A stretch of DNA of 64,000 bases. It comes from Muribaculaceae bacterium Zag1. Its GTDB lineage: Bacteria > Bacteroidota > Bacteroidia > Bacteroidales > Muribaculaceae. The translations under genes were made by a program, and so were the position numbers. The stretch covers positions 1 to 64,000 of the forward strand of contig NWBJ01000017.1 in NCBI GenBank assembly GCA_002633115.1, read 5' to 3'. Under the pieces are notes generated by a model, which searched no databases, had not been told where the DNA came from, and saw only the letters and a program-made list of their open reading frames with translations. Positions within the stretch are counted from its first letter, which is position 1. The number at the start of each line of letters is the position of its first letter. Positions 25,628 through 34,863 of the stretch are shown here, in pieces.

Positions 25628-28600
25628 ATGCGCCTCAGATCTGATATCTTCTGCATATTTCGGCTTTGCGTCATCCTTAGCTTGGGGATAGCGCTAAAGG
25701 CTTACCCCTCAGATCCGCCACAGACTCAATCCTTGCACTTTCGCCATATCGATACAAAGGGCGGCCTCCCCGACAACTCGATCAACGCCATGGCCCAAGA
25801 CGAAAAGGGTTTTATGTGGTTTGGCACCTGGTGCGGCCTGTCGCATTTTGACGGCACCACCCATCGCATCTTCAAGCACTCTGATGCCGATACCACCACC
25901 TTGGTTAATAATATGGTGCGCAGCTTGTGCTCAGCACCCGATGGCATGTGGATTGGCACCGACAATGGCTTAGACTTCTATTCATTTGCCGACTGCTCGT
26001 TTCATCACTGCTCGGCCATAGGGGCCGACCCGCAGGAGGAGGCCTCGCGTATCACTGCGCGCATTAATCAAATCACCATAGTCGGAGGGCGGGTGTATGT
26101 GCTTACTATCCATGGACACCTATTCGTACAGTCAGACAATTGCGTGTTTTCACCCATTCCAATCGAGGAAACCAGTTGTTGGGCCATGACGCCCTATATC
26201 CACGACAATCTGATTCTGGTCACAAATCATGGATTGCTGGTGCTCGACACCTCAACCAACGAGCCCGTGGCTCGCTATGATGCACATATCAATCTTACGC
26301 GCCAGAACTGCAATGTGCATTACAGCGGCAACACCGGCTGCATCTATGTGGGCAATGGCATAGGCTATCCCAGCTACGCCTTCACCATCGATGGCGAAAA
26401 TCAGATCACACCCTCTGCCTCGTTTGTCCCAGCCGACTTGATGCAAGCCATCGATGCCCGGGGATGCACATATTTCGCCACCGATGGCGATGCCCTTTGG
26501 CGCATCGACCCCACGGGCGAGGTAGTGCATATAGCAGATGACAATTCCAATCTGCAGGCCCCAGCCCTGTATTCACTCCATACCGATGCTGACCAGAATC
26601 TGTGGGTGGGCAGCTATCGGCGCGGCGTATGGATTTATGCCGATGCCTACAATGTATTTCACTTGGCCAATAAGCAAAATGGATTGCTATCCCACGACAT
26701 CGTATCCAGCATCCTGCCCTATCCCGATGGGGTATATGTCGGCCTTGACGGAGGCGGACTGAACATCACCTCAGCCTTAGGTGCCAAGCGCAAGGAATAT
26801 ACATCAGAAAACAGCCGCCTTTCTGGCAACAATGTGGTGACCATGCTGCGCGATGGCCGCAAGCTGTGGATGGGCATCTATACCCGAGGGTTGGCATGCC
26901 TCGACCTCGAGACTGGGGCGGTTGAGACCTTTACGGTGCCCAATACCCAGTATGACAGCAACAATATATGGATGCTCTGCGATGACCCGCGCGACGACCA
27001 GCTATGGATATGCTCGCGCACACTGTACACATTTGACAAAAAGACCCATCAATTTCAGGAGGTCGATGGCATGCAAGACAAAATATGCATGGGCTGTCAA
27101 ATCCAAGGCCATTACTTGTGGGTGGCCACTCTTACCAACGGCCTCTACAAGATTGACCGCAATCTGCGCAAAATCGTGGCCCATTATAATAATGGGAGCC
27201 CAGGTCTGAGCCTCCCCTCCAACCAAGTGAATGTGCTGCTGGTAGACCACCAGGGCAAGGTGTGGATAAGCATAAATTCCTACGGCCTGTGCTGCATCGA
27301 CGAGGACGCACAGACCTACAAGCTGCTGAACTCAGAGCAGGGGCTGACTGAGAATCGCATCACCTCGCTTACCGAGGACCAAAACCATGTAATCTGGATA
27401 GGCACCGAGCGTGGCCTGTTTCGCCTCAATCCTAATGAGGAATATGTGTTGAGGATCGACCATCCGGTGATTCCCGACAATTTTGTGTACAACGCCACCG
27501 CTCTGCGCGGCGATACCATGTATCTCGGCACTACCGAGGGGCTTGTGTATTTCAACACTCGCGAGGTATTGCTAAAAAATCTGCCCGATGGCCCTATGAT
27601 GCTCGGCCTAAGGGTAATATCAGACCATCCGCGCTTGATTAAGCGATACGATGAGCGCCCCGAGGCGATTGTGCTTGACCCAGACGAGAATTTCTTCACG
27701 GCCTTCTTCGCTGTGCCGCAACTGCTGCAAGGCGACCTGGTGAGATACAGTTATCGTCTTGACGGGTTTGACAACGATTGGCACGAAGCCGGCCACTCGC
27801 CCGAGGCCACCTATAGTAACCTGCCGGCAGGCAAATACTCATTGCTGGTGCGTTGCGCCCAGCCCTCGGGAGAGTGGAGCCAAGCGTCGATGCTGCCCAT
27901 CACGATTCTGCCCCATTGGTACAATACCTGGTACATGCGGCTGATATGGGTGTTGCTGGGATTCGGGTTTATATTCCTGGTATTCTATATCTACAACCGC
28001 ACAATGCACATACGCCAACGCATGCGCATTGCCGAAATCGAACGCGAGGCTCAGAAAGAAATCAACGATGCCAAGCTTGATTTCTACGCCCAGGTCACCC
28101 ACGAGCTGCGCACCAAGGCATTCCTAATCTCGGCTCAAATCGAGCATCTGCTCGAGAGTCCAGGTAATGTAATTCAGACACGGCGTCCTTACCTGGCTGG
28201 CATGCTCCAAAACTCGATGAAGCTCAACAAGATGATCAATCGCATCATCGACTTGCGCAAGATGGATTCGGGCAAACTCAAGCTGGTGTGCGCCAAGATG
28301 GATGTGGTCGATTTCATCTCTCAGCTCAATCCCGACTATGAGATGCTGTGCGAGCAGAAAGACATCGAGTACACCTTTGTGCATGACCCGCGCCCAATAT
28401 TGATGGATATCGACCCTGACAAGCTCGAAATGATCATAAGCAATCTGGTGTCAAATGCGTTTAAGTACACCCTGGAGCAGGGAGCCATCACCCTCACCGT
28501 GCGAGACTTGGGTGAGAGGGTTTCAATTTCTGTAAAGGACAACGGCATAGGCATCGTCAAGGAGCAGCAGCAAGCTATCTTTGAGAAATATGTGCGCACC

Positions 28601-29611
28601 GAGCGCGGCCAACAGCACACCAGCGGCGACGGCCTCGGCCTCGCCGTAGTCAAGGAATTGGTGAATCTGTACGGAGGCGAAATCACTCTGGCCAGCCAAC
28701 CCAATGTGGGCTCGGAATTTACCATAATCCTGCCCAAGCGCCAAAACGAAGAGGAAGAGGGTGAGGATGAGGCAAAACCAGTGGTCACCAAAGACCCTAC
28801 CGAAGAAGAGGAACTTGAGGATTTCGCTTTCAATCCCACAGCGCCATATACTGCGCTGATTGTCGATGATGACAAGAGCGTGGCCAATGTCCTGGCACAT
28901 GCGCTCAACGATGATTTCAAAGTCTACTGGGCCCGCAATGGGGCCGATGGCCTGGAGATGGGTGCCAAGCTTAAGCCCGATTGCATAGTCACCGACATAA
29001 TGATGCCAAAGATGGATGGCATCGAGATGCTCGAGCATCTCAAAAACGACAAGGCTACCGCTAATATCCGCACCGTGGTGTTTACGGCTAAGGATTGCGA
29101 CGAGGCGATGAGCAAGGGATATGACTTGGGCGTCGATGCTTGGTTCACCAAGCCGATGTCGCTCGCCTTGCTCAAAAAGCACTTGCTCACTATGTTGTCG
29201 TCGACCGAGATCACACCCCCAATGGTAAAAATCAGCAGCAGCGACGAAGGGGAGCCACAAGCTACCTATACTCGCCAAGAGCAGGAATTCTTGATGCAAT
29301 GCCGCCAAGCCATCGATGAGGCTGTCAGCGATCCGAATTTCAGCCTCGAGATGGTGGCTGACAAGCTTAACATGAGCCATTCGACCCTGTACAAGCGCAT
29401 AAAAAAACTCACTGGCATGACTCTGCTCGAGTTTGTCAATGAGTATAGGGTATGGAAAGCAATCGATATCATCAAGCGCGGCGAGGAGAATGTGACCCAA
29501 GTGGCCATAATCTGCGGTTTCCGGGATGCCAAATCATTTCGGGAGCTATTCAAGCGCCGCATGGGCATCTCGCCCCGGGCGTATATACAATCATTACACA
29601 ATGAAAAATGA
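25628..29611 (+). CDS. Hybrid two-component system regulator (HTCS) of the PUL
   Basis: A 1327-residue one-polypeptide sensor-regulator. A signal peptide is followed by a periplasmic sensor of two seven-bladed propellers (Reg_prop repeats such as GFMWFGTWCGLSHFDG, QNLWVGSYRRGVW) and a Y_Y_Y domain (YSYRLDGFDNDWHEAG). A membrane segment (LIWVLLGFGFIFLVFYIY) and a histidine kinase follow, with phospho-His in VTHELRT, HATPase boxes (SNLVSNAFKYT, VKDNGIGI, GDGLGLAVVKELV), a receiver (IVDDDKSV, acceptor Asp in IVTDIMMPKMDG) and a C-terminal AraC-type HTH. It should sense beta-glucan oligosaccharides and activate susC. ATG 25628 gives the signal peptide; an earlier frame start at 25439 does not. 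The stop TGA lies in repeat words. Confidence 0.95.
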   Translation: MRLRSDIFCIFRLCVILSLGIALKAYPSDPPQTQSLHFRHIDTKGGLPDNSINAMAQDEKGFMWFGTWCGLSHFDGTTHRIFKHSDADTTTLVNNMVRSLCSAPDGMWIGTDNGLDFYSFADCSFHHCSAIGADPQEEASRITARINQITIVGGRVYVLTIHGHLFVQSDNCVFSPIPIEETSCWAMTPYIHDNLILVTNHGLLVLDTSTNEPVARYDAHINLTRQNCNVHYSGNTGCIYVGNGIGYPSYAFTIDGENQITPSASFVPADLMQAIDARGCTYFATDGDALWRIDPTGEVVHIADDNSNLQAPALYSLHTDADQNLWVGSYRRGVWIYADAYNVFHLANKQNGLLSHDIVSSILPYPDGVYVGLDGGGLNITSALGAKRKEYTSENSRLSGNNVVTMLRDGRKLWMGIYTRGLACLDLETGAVETFTVPNTQYDSNNIWMLCDDPRDDQLWICSRTLYTFDKKTHQFQEVDGMQDKICMGCQIQGHYLWVATLTNGLYKIDRNLRKIVAHYNNGSPGLSLPSNQVNVLLVDHQGKVWISINSYGLCCIDEDAQTYKLLNSEQGLTENRITSLTEDQNHVIWIGTERGLFRLNPNEEYVLRIDHPVIPDNFVYNATALRGDTMYLGTTEGLVYFNTREVLLKNLPDGPMMLGLRVISDHPRLIKRYDERPEAIVLDPDENFFTAFFAVPQLLQGDLVRYSYRLDGFDNDWHEAGHSPEATYSNLPAGKYSLLVRCAQPSGEWSQASMLPITILPHWYNTWYMRLIWVLLGFGFIFLVFYIYNRTMHIRQRMRIAEIEREAQKEINDAKLDFYAQVTHELRTKAFLISAQIEHLLESPGNVIQTRRPYLAGMLQNSMKLNKMINRIIDLRKMDSGKLKLVCAKMDVVDFISQLNPDYEMLCEQKDIEYTFVHDPRPILMDIDPDKLEMIISNLVSNAFKYTLEQGAITLTVRDLGERVSISVKDNGIGIVKEQQQAIFEKYVRTERGQQHTSGDGLGLAVVKELVNLYGGEITLASQPNVGSEFTIILPKRQNEEEEGEDEAKPVVTKDPTEEEELEDFAFNPTAPYTALIVDDDKSVANVLAHALNDDFKVYWARNGADGLEMGAKLKPDCIVTDIMMPKMDGIEMLEHLKNDKATANIRTVVFTAKDCDEAMSKGYDLGVDAWFTKPMSLALLKKHLLTMLSSTEITPPMVKISSSDEGEPQATYTRQEQEFLMQCRQAIDEAVSDPNFSLEMVADKLNMSHSTLYKRIKKLTGMTLLEFVNEYRVWKAIDIIKRGEENVTQVAIICGFRDAKSFRELFKRRMGISPRAYIQSLHNEK

Positions 29612-29720
29612 AAAATGAAAAATGAAAAATGGCCATCTGGGTGACTCGGCCACACAGTGGCCGAGCACAGTAGCCGCCATCCGGATGGTATTTTTCATTT
29701 TTCATTTTTCATTTTTCATT
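29601..29720. repeat. AAATGAA fold-back with GGCC hairpin insert
   Basis: Arms of AAAATG / CATTTT words surround a central part with a 9-bp hairpin CTCGGCCAC-ACA-GTGGCCGAG (29645-29665), the segment AGCACAGTAGCCGCCATCC, and CCGGATGG. The same central module occurs at 47430-47469. Both convergent neighbours, the hybrid regulator (+) and the AraC gene (-), take their TGA stops from these words. Confidence 0.85.
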
Positions 29721-30636
29721 TTTTTTGGAATTCGGTGGGACTCATGCCGGTGATGTGCTTGAAATATTTGCCAAATGAGGATTGGGTCGAGAAGTTGAGC
29801 TCGTAGGCGATCTGCTGGATATTCTTGTTTGAATAGCGCAGCATATTCTTGGCCTCCTGGATTACGATGTCGCCAATCAGGTCAGAGGCAGACTTGCCCG
29901 TGGCCTCCTTGATTAGGTGCGACAGGTATTTGGGCGATATAAACAGCTTGTCGGCGTAGAACGATATCGAGCGATGGCGACGATGATGCTGTTGCAGCAG
30001 CTGCATAAACTCTTGCACATACACGCTCTGCCTCGATTGGGGCGATGAGGCGGCAATCGATGAGCGCTCCTGGGCGCGATTGCGCTGGTCATGAAACTCA
30101 AGCATCTGATAGAATAACATCTGGGCGATGCAGCGAGCCGAGTTTTTGGATATTGGCGAATCGGGGTCGCTCTTGGCGATTAGGCGGAATAGCCCCATCA
30201 CGTAATTCAGCTTCTCGAGTTCCAAGTCGGATAGGTCGGCCATCACCGGTTCGGGTTTGCTCTCAACCAATGAGTGCAAATCTATGGCACTCATGTCAAA
30301 ATTGAGGTCATGGAGAAATTGGGTCGAGAGAAACAACACCTCGGCCTCAATTTTGGCATGGCCGTCGCTGTTGATGTGCACCACATTGCGGCCGCCAAAG
30401 AGCAGCACCGATTTAGGCTTGAGTTCGATAGGCTTGGAATCGACCTCCCCTACCAGTTCTCCCTTGTGCATTAGGCACACGGCGAGAGCATTGATGCGAG
30501 CCGGGAACCCAAACACGGTGGGTTCGTTGACCGGCGGCTCGAATCGGCAATAGATGTACTCGTTGCCAAATTGTATGTATTCGCTTGATAGGCGCTTTAT
30601 GCCCGACAGTTGCTCAATAGTGATATTTTGCTCCAT
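29716..30636 (-). CDS. AraC-family transcriptional regulator
   Basis: A 306-residue cytoplasmic DNA-binding protein. The N-terminal 160 residues form a cupin-like sensor domain (SVLLFGGRNVVHINSDGHAKIEAEVLFLS region), and the C-terminal 100 residues form two helix-turn-helix units: ISFYADKLFISPKYLSHLIKE and IQQIAYELNFSTQSSFGKYFK, ending GMSPTEFQKK. Targets are unknown. It overlaps xseB by one base and may be transcribed with it. The stop TGA is formed by the repeat array downstream. Confidence 0.92.
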   Translation of the reverse strand: MEQNITIEQLSGIKRLSSEYIQFGNEYIYCRFEPPVNEPTVFGFPARINALAVCLMHKGELVGEVDSKPIELKPKSVLLFGGRNVVHINSDGHAKIEAEVLFLSTQFLHDLNFDMSAIDLHSLVESKPEPVMADLSDLELEKLNYVMGLFRLIAKSDPDSPISKNSARCIAQMLFYQMLEFHDQRNRAQERSSIAASSPQSRQSVYVQEFMQLLQQHHRRHRSISFYADKLFISPKYLSHLIKEATGKSASDLIGDIVIQEAKNMLRYSNKNIQQIAYELNFSTQSSFGKYFKHITGMSPTEFQKK

Positions 30637-30854
30637 TATGATTGGTCAAGTGATGACAGAATTTGACGAAGTTCGGCCTCGGTAGCGGTGAGGCGATTGC
30701 GGCACAAGGCGAGCAGCTCGGTAGCGCGGCGCGTCATAGCCGCCAGTTGGTCGATGTCGCATTGGTCGCCTTGCATGGCTTTGAGTATTTGCTCAAGTTC
30801 GGCCAGGGCCTTTTCGTATTTTATCTCTTTTGGTTTACTCTCTTTCTCTTCCAT
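30636..30854 (-). CDS. xseB: Exodeoxyribonuclease VII small subunit
   Basis: XseB is the small helical subunit that assembles with XseA into exonuclease VII, which degrades single-stranded DNA in both directions. The 72 residues show the family core YEKALAELEQILKAMQGD near residue 13 and a second helix ending in LRQIL. It overlaps the 3' end of xseA by 20 nt, so translation is probably coupled. Confidence 0.93.
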   Translation of the reverse strand: MEEKESKPKEIKYEKALAELEQILKAMQGDQCDIDQLAAMTRRATELLALCRNRLTATEAELRQILSSLDQS

Positions 30855-32160
30855 TGCTGATACTTTTTACTTGTGATAAGATTGTGCCTTGGGCAAAGAC
30901 TGTCTCCACGATTTCTCCCTCGCGCAGGTCGGCCAGTCGGGCCGAGTGCCCGGCAATGCGGGTGATTGTATAACCTCGGCGCAGTGTTGCCTCAGGCGAT
31001 AGGGCTTTGAGCAGCGTCTCTGAGGCATCGAGTTTTTGTCGCGCTCGGTCGATGGCGTAGGTTGTGGCTTGCCGCAGAGTTGAGGCGTAGCTGTCTAATC
31101 GCGCCAACTGGGGCAGGATGCGGCGGTCGGCTATCGAGCCTACGCCCATCTGTGCGGCCTCGAGGCGCTTTTGCGCTCGCATCAAGGCGTTGGTCGCAGC
31201 AGCCGGGAGTGCACCCTCGATAAAAGCGAGTTGCCGATGGCATCCGCTCAGCCGATCGGTCACCGCTTGCAGCATGGCCGAGGCTATGGCTTGCAAGTTG
31301 CCAAGTGCTTGTTCGCCTCTCTGTATCAGCCATTCGGCGGCAGCCGTTGGCGTCTTCACTCTCATATTGGCCACATAGTCGAGCAGGGTGATGTCGCGCT
31401 CGTGGCCTATGCCTATGATCACTGGCAGTGGGAATTGGGCTATGTTGGCTGCCAAGTCGTAGTGGTCAAACGATGCCAAATCGCTCGTGGCCCCGCCCCC
31501 TCGGATTATCACCACGCAATCCCATTGGTCTTGCTCGGCCGCTATTTCCTCAAGAGCCGCTATGATCGATGGGCCGGTGCGCTCACCCTGCAGCACTGCC
31601 GTGAATAGGCGAGTGGTGAATCTCAGACGCGAGGCGTTGCTGTAGAGTTGGTGCATAAAGTCGCCATAACCGTCGGCTCCCTGGGCCGAGATGATGGCTA
31701 TCCTCTGCGGCACGGCTGGCCAGACCAGGGTGCGGTTCATGTCGATGATGCCCTCGTGACGCAGCTGCTCGATCATCTTGGCTCGGCGCTGCATGGCATC
31801 GCCAAGGGTGAACGCCGGATTGATAGCCACAATATTGAGAGCCAAGCCGTAGACCGCGTGGTAATTTACGGCTACGCACACCATCACCTTGAGGTCGCTG
31901 CGGAATTGCTGACCCGTCTCGGCATAGAATTTCGCAGCCAGCATCCTGAATGTGGTGGCCCAGATTGTGGCGCGGGCGCGGGCCAATTGTCGCCCCTGCT
32001 CGTCCTTCTCGACCAATTCCAGGTAGCAATGTCCGCCGCTGACGCGCACATCCATGGTCTCGGCGGTGATCCATACGTTTTGCAGATACGCGTCAGCTGC
32101 CACGAGCGTGGTGATGCGTCGTGACAGCTGGCTTAGGGTGTAGGCTTGGGTCTGGCTCAT
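30835..32160 (-). CDS. xseA: Exodeoxyribonuclease VII large subunit
   Basis: XseA carries the catalytic site of exonuclease VII. The 441-residue protein has an N-terminal OB-fold (YTLSQLSRRI, VWITAETMDVRVSGGHCYLEL), the nuclease segment with QGADGYGDFMHQL, VVIIRGGGATSDLASFDHYDLAANIA and IGHERDITLLDYVANMRVKTPTAAAE, and a C-terminal coiled-coil. The start at 32160 overlaps the stop of the upstream DUF3256 gene (ATGA); an in-frame ATG 11 codons upstream lies inside that gene and is less likely. Confidence 0.95.
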   Translation of the reverse strand: MSQTQAYTLSQLSRRITTLVAADAYLQNVWITAETMDVRVSGGHCYLELVEKDEQGRQLARARATIWATTFRMLAAKFYAETGQQFRSDLKVMVCVAVNYHAVYGLALNIVAINPAFTLGDAMQRRAKMIEQLRHEGIIDMNRTLVWPAVPQRIAIISAQGADGYGDFMHQLYSNASRLRFTTRLFTAVLQGERTGPSIIAALEEIAAEQDQWDCVVIIRGGGATSDLASFDHYDLAANIAQFPLPVIIGIGHERDITLLDYVANMRVKTPTAAAEWLIQRGEQALGNLQAIASAMLQAVTDRLSGCHRQLAFIEGALPAAATNALMRAQKRLEAAQMGVGSIADRRILPQLARLDSYASTLRQATTYAIDRARQKLDASETLLKALSPEATLRRGYTITRIAGHSARLADLREGEIVETVFAQGTILSQVKSISNGRERE

Positions 32161-32813
32161 TTCTTCATGGCTCTGAAGAGTTTGCCATTCCATTGATACG
32201 ATATCTCAGGATACAGGAGCGCCAGGGGGCCGTCGCCCTCGCCGAGGGCGAAATATTGGTCCATGTGATGGGCAGCGGTCAGCACCCCGGTGGCGGGGTC
32301 GTAGCTGTACGATGCCATGATGAAGGGCATGGCGTCGGTCACTGTCGCTGGCGATTTCTTGCCGTCGGCATTGAGCCAGTCGGCCAATTTAGGCTCGATG
32401 GCAAGGGCCGATTGCGGTTGCCAACGCGAGTCATAGATGGTGAGGCGGCTATCTGGGATAGGTGTAGGAATGGTCTCGATGATGCCAATCAGAGGAGAAG
32501 CCGATGTGGGGTTTAGCACAAAAATCTGGTAGGAGATATTGTCGGTGGCGAGCAGCGACAGCGACTGAGGGGTCTCAGCGGTGACGCGGCAGGAACCACC
32601 GTAATCGTTGGTCGATTCCTTGTCGCTGCCAGCCCGGAAATAGTCGAGCATGTCGAGGCGCGTATTTTTCGAGGCGAAAGGCAGCACATCGGTTGGGGCC
32701 TCGACAAAGCATTTAGCTGCTGTGAGGGTCACCGAATCGGTGGGCTGCTGAGCCCGGCATGAGAGCAGAGCGCAGATTACGCACGCCAGCAGTATGTATG
32801 GTCTTGTGATCAT
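32157..32813 (-). CDS. DUF3256-family exported protein
   Basis: A 218-residue exported protein of a family known only in Bacteroidales (DUF3256). A signal peptide ends near ALLSCRAQQ, with Cys19 in a plausible lipobox (LLSC). The body has the family phrases LPFASKNTRLDMLDYF near 42 and a C-terminal QYFALGEGDGPLALLYPEISYQW-like segment. Function unknown. It heads a run DUF3256-xseA-xseB-araC and overlaps xseA by 4 nt. Confidence 0.85.
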   Translation of the reverse strand: MITRPYILLACVICALLSCRAQQPTDSVTLTAAKCFVEAPTDVLPFASKNTRLDMLDYFRAGSDKESTNDYGGSCRVTAETPQSLSLLATDNISYQIFVLNPTSASPLIGIIETIPTPIPDSRLTIYDSRWQPQSALAIEPKLADWLNADGKKSPATVTDAMPFIMASYSYDPATGVLTAAHHMDQYFALGEGDGPLALLYPEISYQWNGKLFRAMKK

Positions 32814-32848
32814 TGCAATTCGATTTATAATTCGATTAATGCGGTGTG

Positions 32849-32879
32849 CAAAATTAGTGATTTATTTCCAAATATCCAA
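32849..32879 (-). promoter_or_regulatory. Promoter for DUF3256-xseA-xseB
   Basis: On the minus strand, TTG (32879-32877), 20 bases, TAATTTTG (32856-32849). It gives a leader of about 30 nt before the DUF3256 start. Confidence 0.6.
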
Positions 32880-32920
32880 CTTTTTGCCAAAAAAGTCGGA
32901 TATTTGGAGAGGGTAGGGTG

Positions 32921-34660
32921 TCAACGGCGGAACTTGCGCGGCGACTTGCGGGCCTCGCGAGTGCGGCGAGCGGGCGAGCCATCGCCCTTGTAGTCCTTGT
33001 CGGGGTCGGCGATTTCGCTGAATAGGTGCTTGTCAAAGAAGTTGCTGCCCTTGAGTGCTTGCACTACGCGGCGAGCATCGGCATCTGGCACGTCAAATAG
33101 GGTGTAACCTGGGAGCAAGTCGATACGGCCAACGTCGACGCGCTTGCCCGGCACGTTCTTGTTGAGCAGCTCGATCAGGTTGCCGGCAAAGAAACCATCG
33201 TTCTTGCCCACATTGACATAGATGCGCGACATGCCCGGCTCGGCGGTACGGCGATCTTTGTCGGTGTCTTCAAAGCGTTTGCCTTTCTTGCCGCCTTTGT
33301 CGCCCTTGTCTTTCGACTTCGACGGCTTTTCGTCGATAAAGTCGATCTTGGGAGCATCGGCGTAGTAGGCGAGCAAGCGGTTGAACTCGAGCGAAAGCAC
33401 ACGCTTGAGCAGGTCGTCGGCCGACAGCCACGACAGCTTGCGGCTCACGCCATGGAAGTACTTATCGATTTCATCATCGTGTACCTCGACCTTCTCCAAG
33501 CGGTCGGCCAGGCTGTACAGCTGCTTTTCGATGATATGTTCGGGAGTAGGCACATCCTTGCGTTCAAACTTCTTGCCGATGATGCGTTCGATTTCGCGCA
33601 GACGGCCCTGCTCACGGCTGTGGATGATGGCGATTGACACGCCAGTCTTGCCGGCTCGGCCGGTACGGCCCGAGCGGTGAGTGTAGATTGAGGTATCCTC
33701 GGGCAGACCGAAGTTGATCACATGGGTCAGGTCATCGACATCGAGGCCACGGGCAGCCACATCGGTAGCAACGAGGATGGGTAGCACGCGGTCGCGGAAT
33801 TTCTTCATCACCAGGTCGCGCTGGGCTTGCGACAGGTCGCCATGCAGGGCCTCGGCGTTGTAGCCATCGGCAATCAGATGGTCGGCAATCTCTTGGGTGT
33901 CGCGGCGGGTGCGGCAGAATATGATGGCGTAGATATTGGGCGTATTGTCCACGATGCGCTTCAGGGCCAGGTATTTGTCCTTGGCGTGGACCATATAGTA
34001 GATATGCTTTACGTTGTCCGATCCCTGGTTGCGGTTGCCAACCACATATTCCTCGGGATTGTGCATGTAGTTTTTAGCAATTTTGGCAACCTCGGCCGGC
34101 ATAGTGGCTGAGAACATCAGGGTCTTGCGGTCCTCAGGTACATGGCGCAGGATTTCGTTGATGGAATCGACAAATCCCATGTTGAGCATCTCGTCGGCCT
34201 CGTCGAGCACCACGGTGTGCACGTCGCCGAGTTTAACCACTCCACGGTTGATCAAGTCGATCAGTCGGCCCGGGGTGGCTACGATGATCTGTACGCCCTT
34301 TTTGAGCTGGCGTATCTGGCTCTCGATCGAGCTGCCGCCATACACGGGCAGCACCTCCAGGTCGGGCACATACTTAGAGAAGTCGGCCAAGTCGCCGGCT
34401 ATTTGCAAGCATAGCTCGCGGGTAGGGGCGAGAATCAGGGCTTGAGGCACGCGGCGCGAGGTGTCGATGCGTTGGATTACAGGCAGGCCGAATGCGGCGG
34501 TCTTGCCGGTACCGGTCTGAGCCAGTCCCACTACATCGTTGTCACCAGTGAGCAGGGCTGGAATTACTTTTTCTTGCACGGGCATGGGATTTTCAAATCC
34601 CATCTCTTCTATAGCTTTGCGCAAATTCTCATTTACGCCCAATTCTTCAAATGATGCCAT
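32921..34660 (-). CDS. DEAD-box ATP-dependent RNA helicase with DbpA-type RNA-binding domain
   Basis: A 579-residue helicase likely to act in ribosome assembly or mRNA decay. All core motifs are visible: Q motif GFENPMPVQ, AQTGTGKTAAFG near 46, PTRELCLQ, TPGRLIDL, VLDEADEMLNMGF near 150, SATMP near 184, ATDVAARGLDV and HRSGRTGRAGKTG near 330. A Lys/Asp-rich linker (about 445-475) leads to a DbpA-type domain (MSRIYVNVGKNDGFFAGNLI) and a basic tail. It resembles DeaD/CsdA proteins; assignment to a single ortholog is not certain. Confidence 0.94.
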   Translation of the reverse strand: MASFEELGVNENLRKAIEEMGFENPMPVQEKVIPALLTGDNDVVGLAQTGTGKTAAFGLPVIQRIDTSRRVPQALILAPTRELCLQIAGDLADFSKYVPDLEVLPVYGGSSIESQIRQLKKGVQIIVATPGRLIDLINRGVVKLGDVHTVVLDEADEMLNMGFVDSINEILRHVPEDRKTLMFSATMPAEVAKIAKNYMHNPEEYVVGNRNQGSDNVKHIYYMVHAKDKYLALKRIVDNTPNIYAIIFCRTRRDTQEIADHLIADGYNAEALHGDLSQAQRDLVMKKFRDRVLPILVATDVAARGLDVDDLTHVINFGLPEDTSIYTHRSGRTGRAGKTGVSIAIIHSREQGRLREIERIIGKKFERKDVPTPEHIIEKQLYSLADRLEKVEVHDDEIDKYFHGVSRKLSWLSADDLLKRVLSLEFNRLLAYYADAPKIDFIDEKPSKSKDKGDKGGKKGKRFEDTDKDRRTAEPGMSRIYVNVGKNDGFFAGNLIELLNKNVPGKRVDVGRIDLLPGYTLFDVPDADARRVVQALKGSNFFDKHLFSEIADPDKDYKGDGSPARRTREARKSPRKFRR

Positions 34661-34778
34661 GACATTTTATTTATGTTTGTAAGATATTTTCGGTTTAGGT
34701 ATATAAGTTATAAACGTACAGAGAGGGTATAAGTTTGGGAAAATAATGAGCAGATAGTGGAGATATCGGGCTGTAGAT

Positions 34779-34809
34779 TTTGTGGATTGAGAAAAAATTG
34801 GTAATTTTG
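34779..34809 (+). promoter_or_regulatory. Promoter for gldE-gldD operon
   Basis: TTTG at 34779-34782, 19 bases, TAATTTTG at 34802-34809, about 55 nt before the gldE start. Confidence 0.7.
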
Positions 34810-34863
34810 CAGTGTAATGGCTCGCACAGAGAGCCATCGATGTCAAACTAACAATTCAAGATT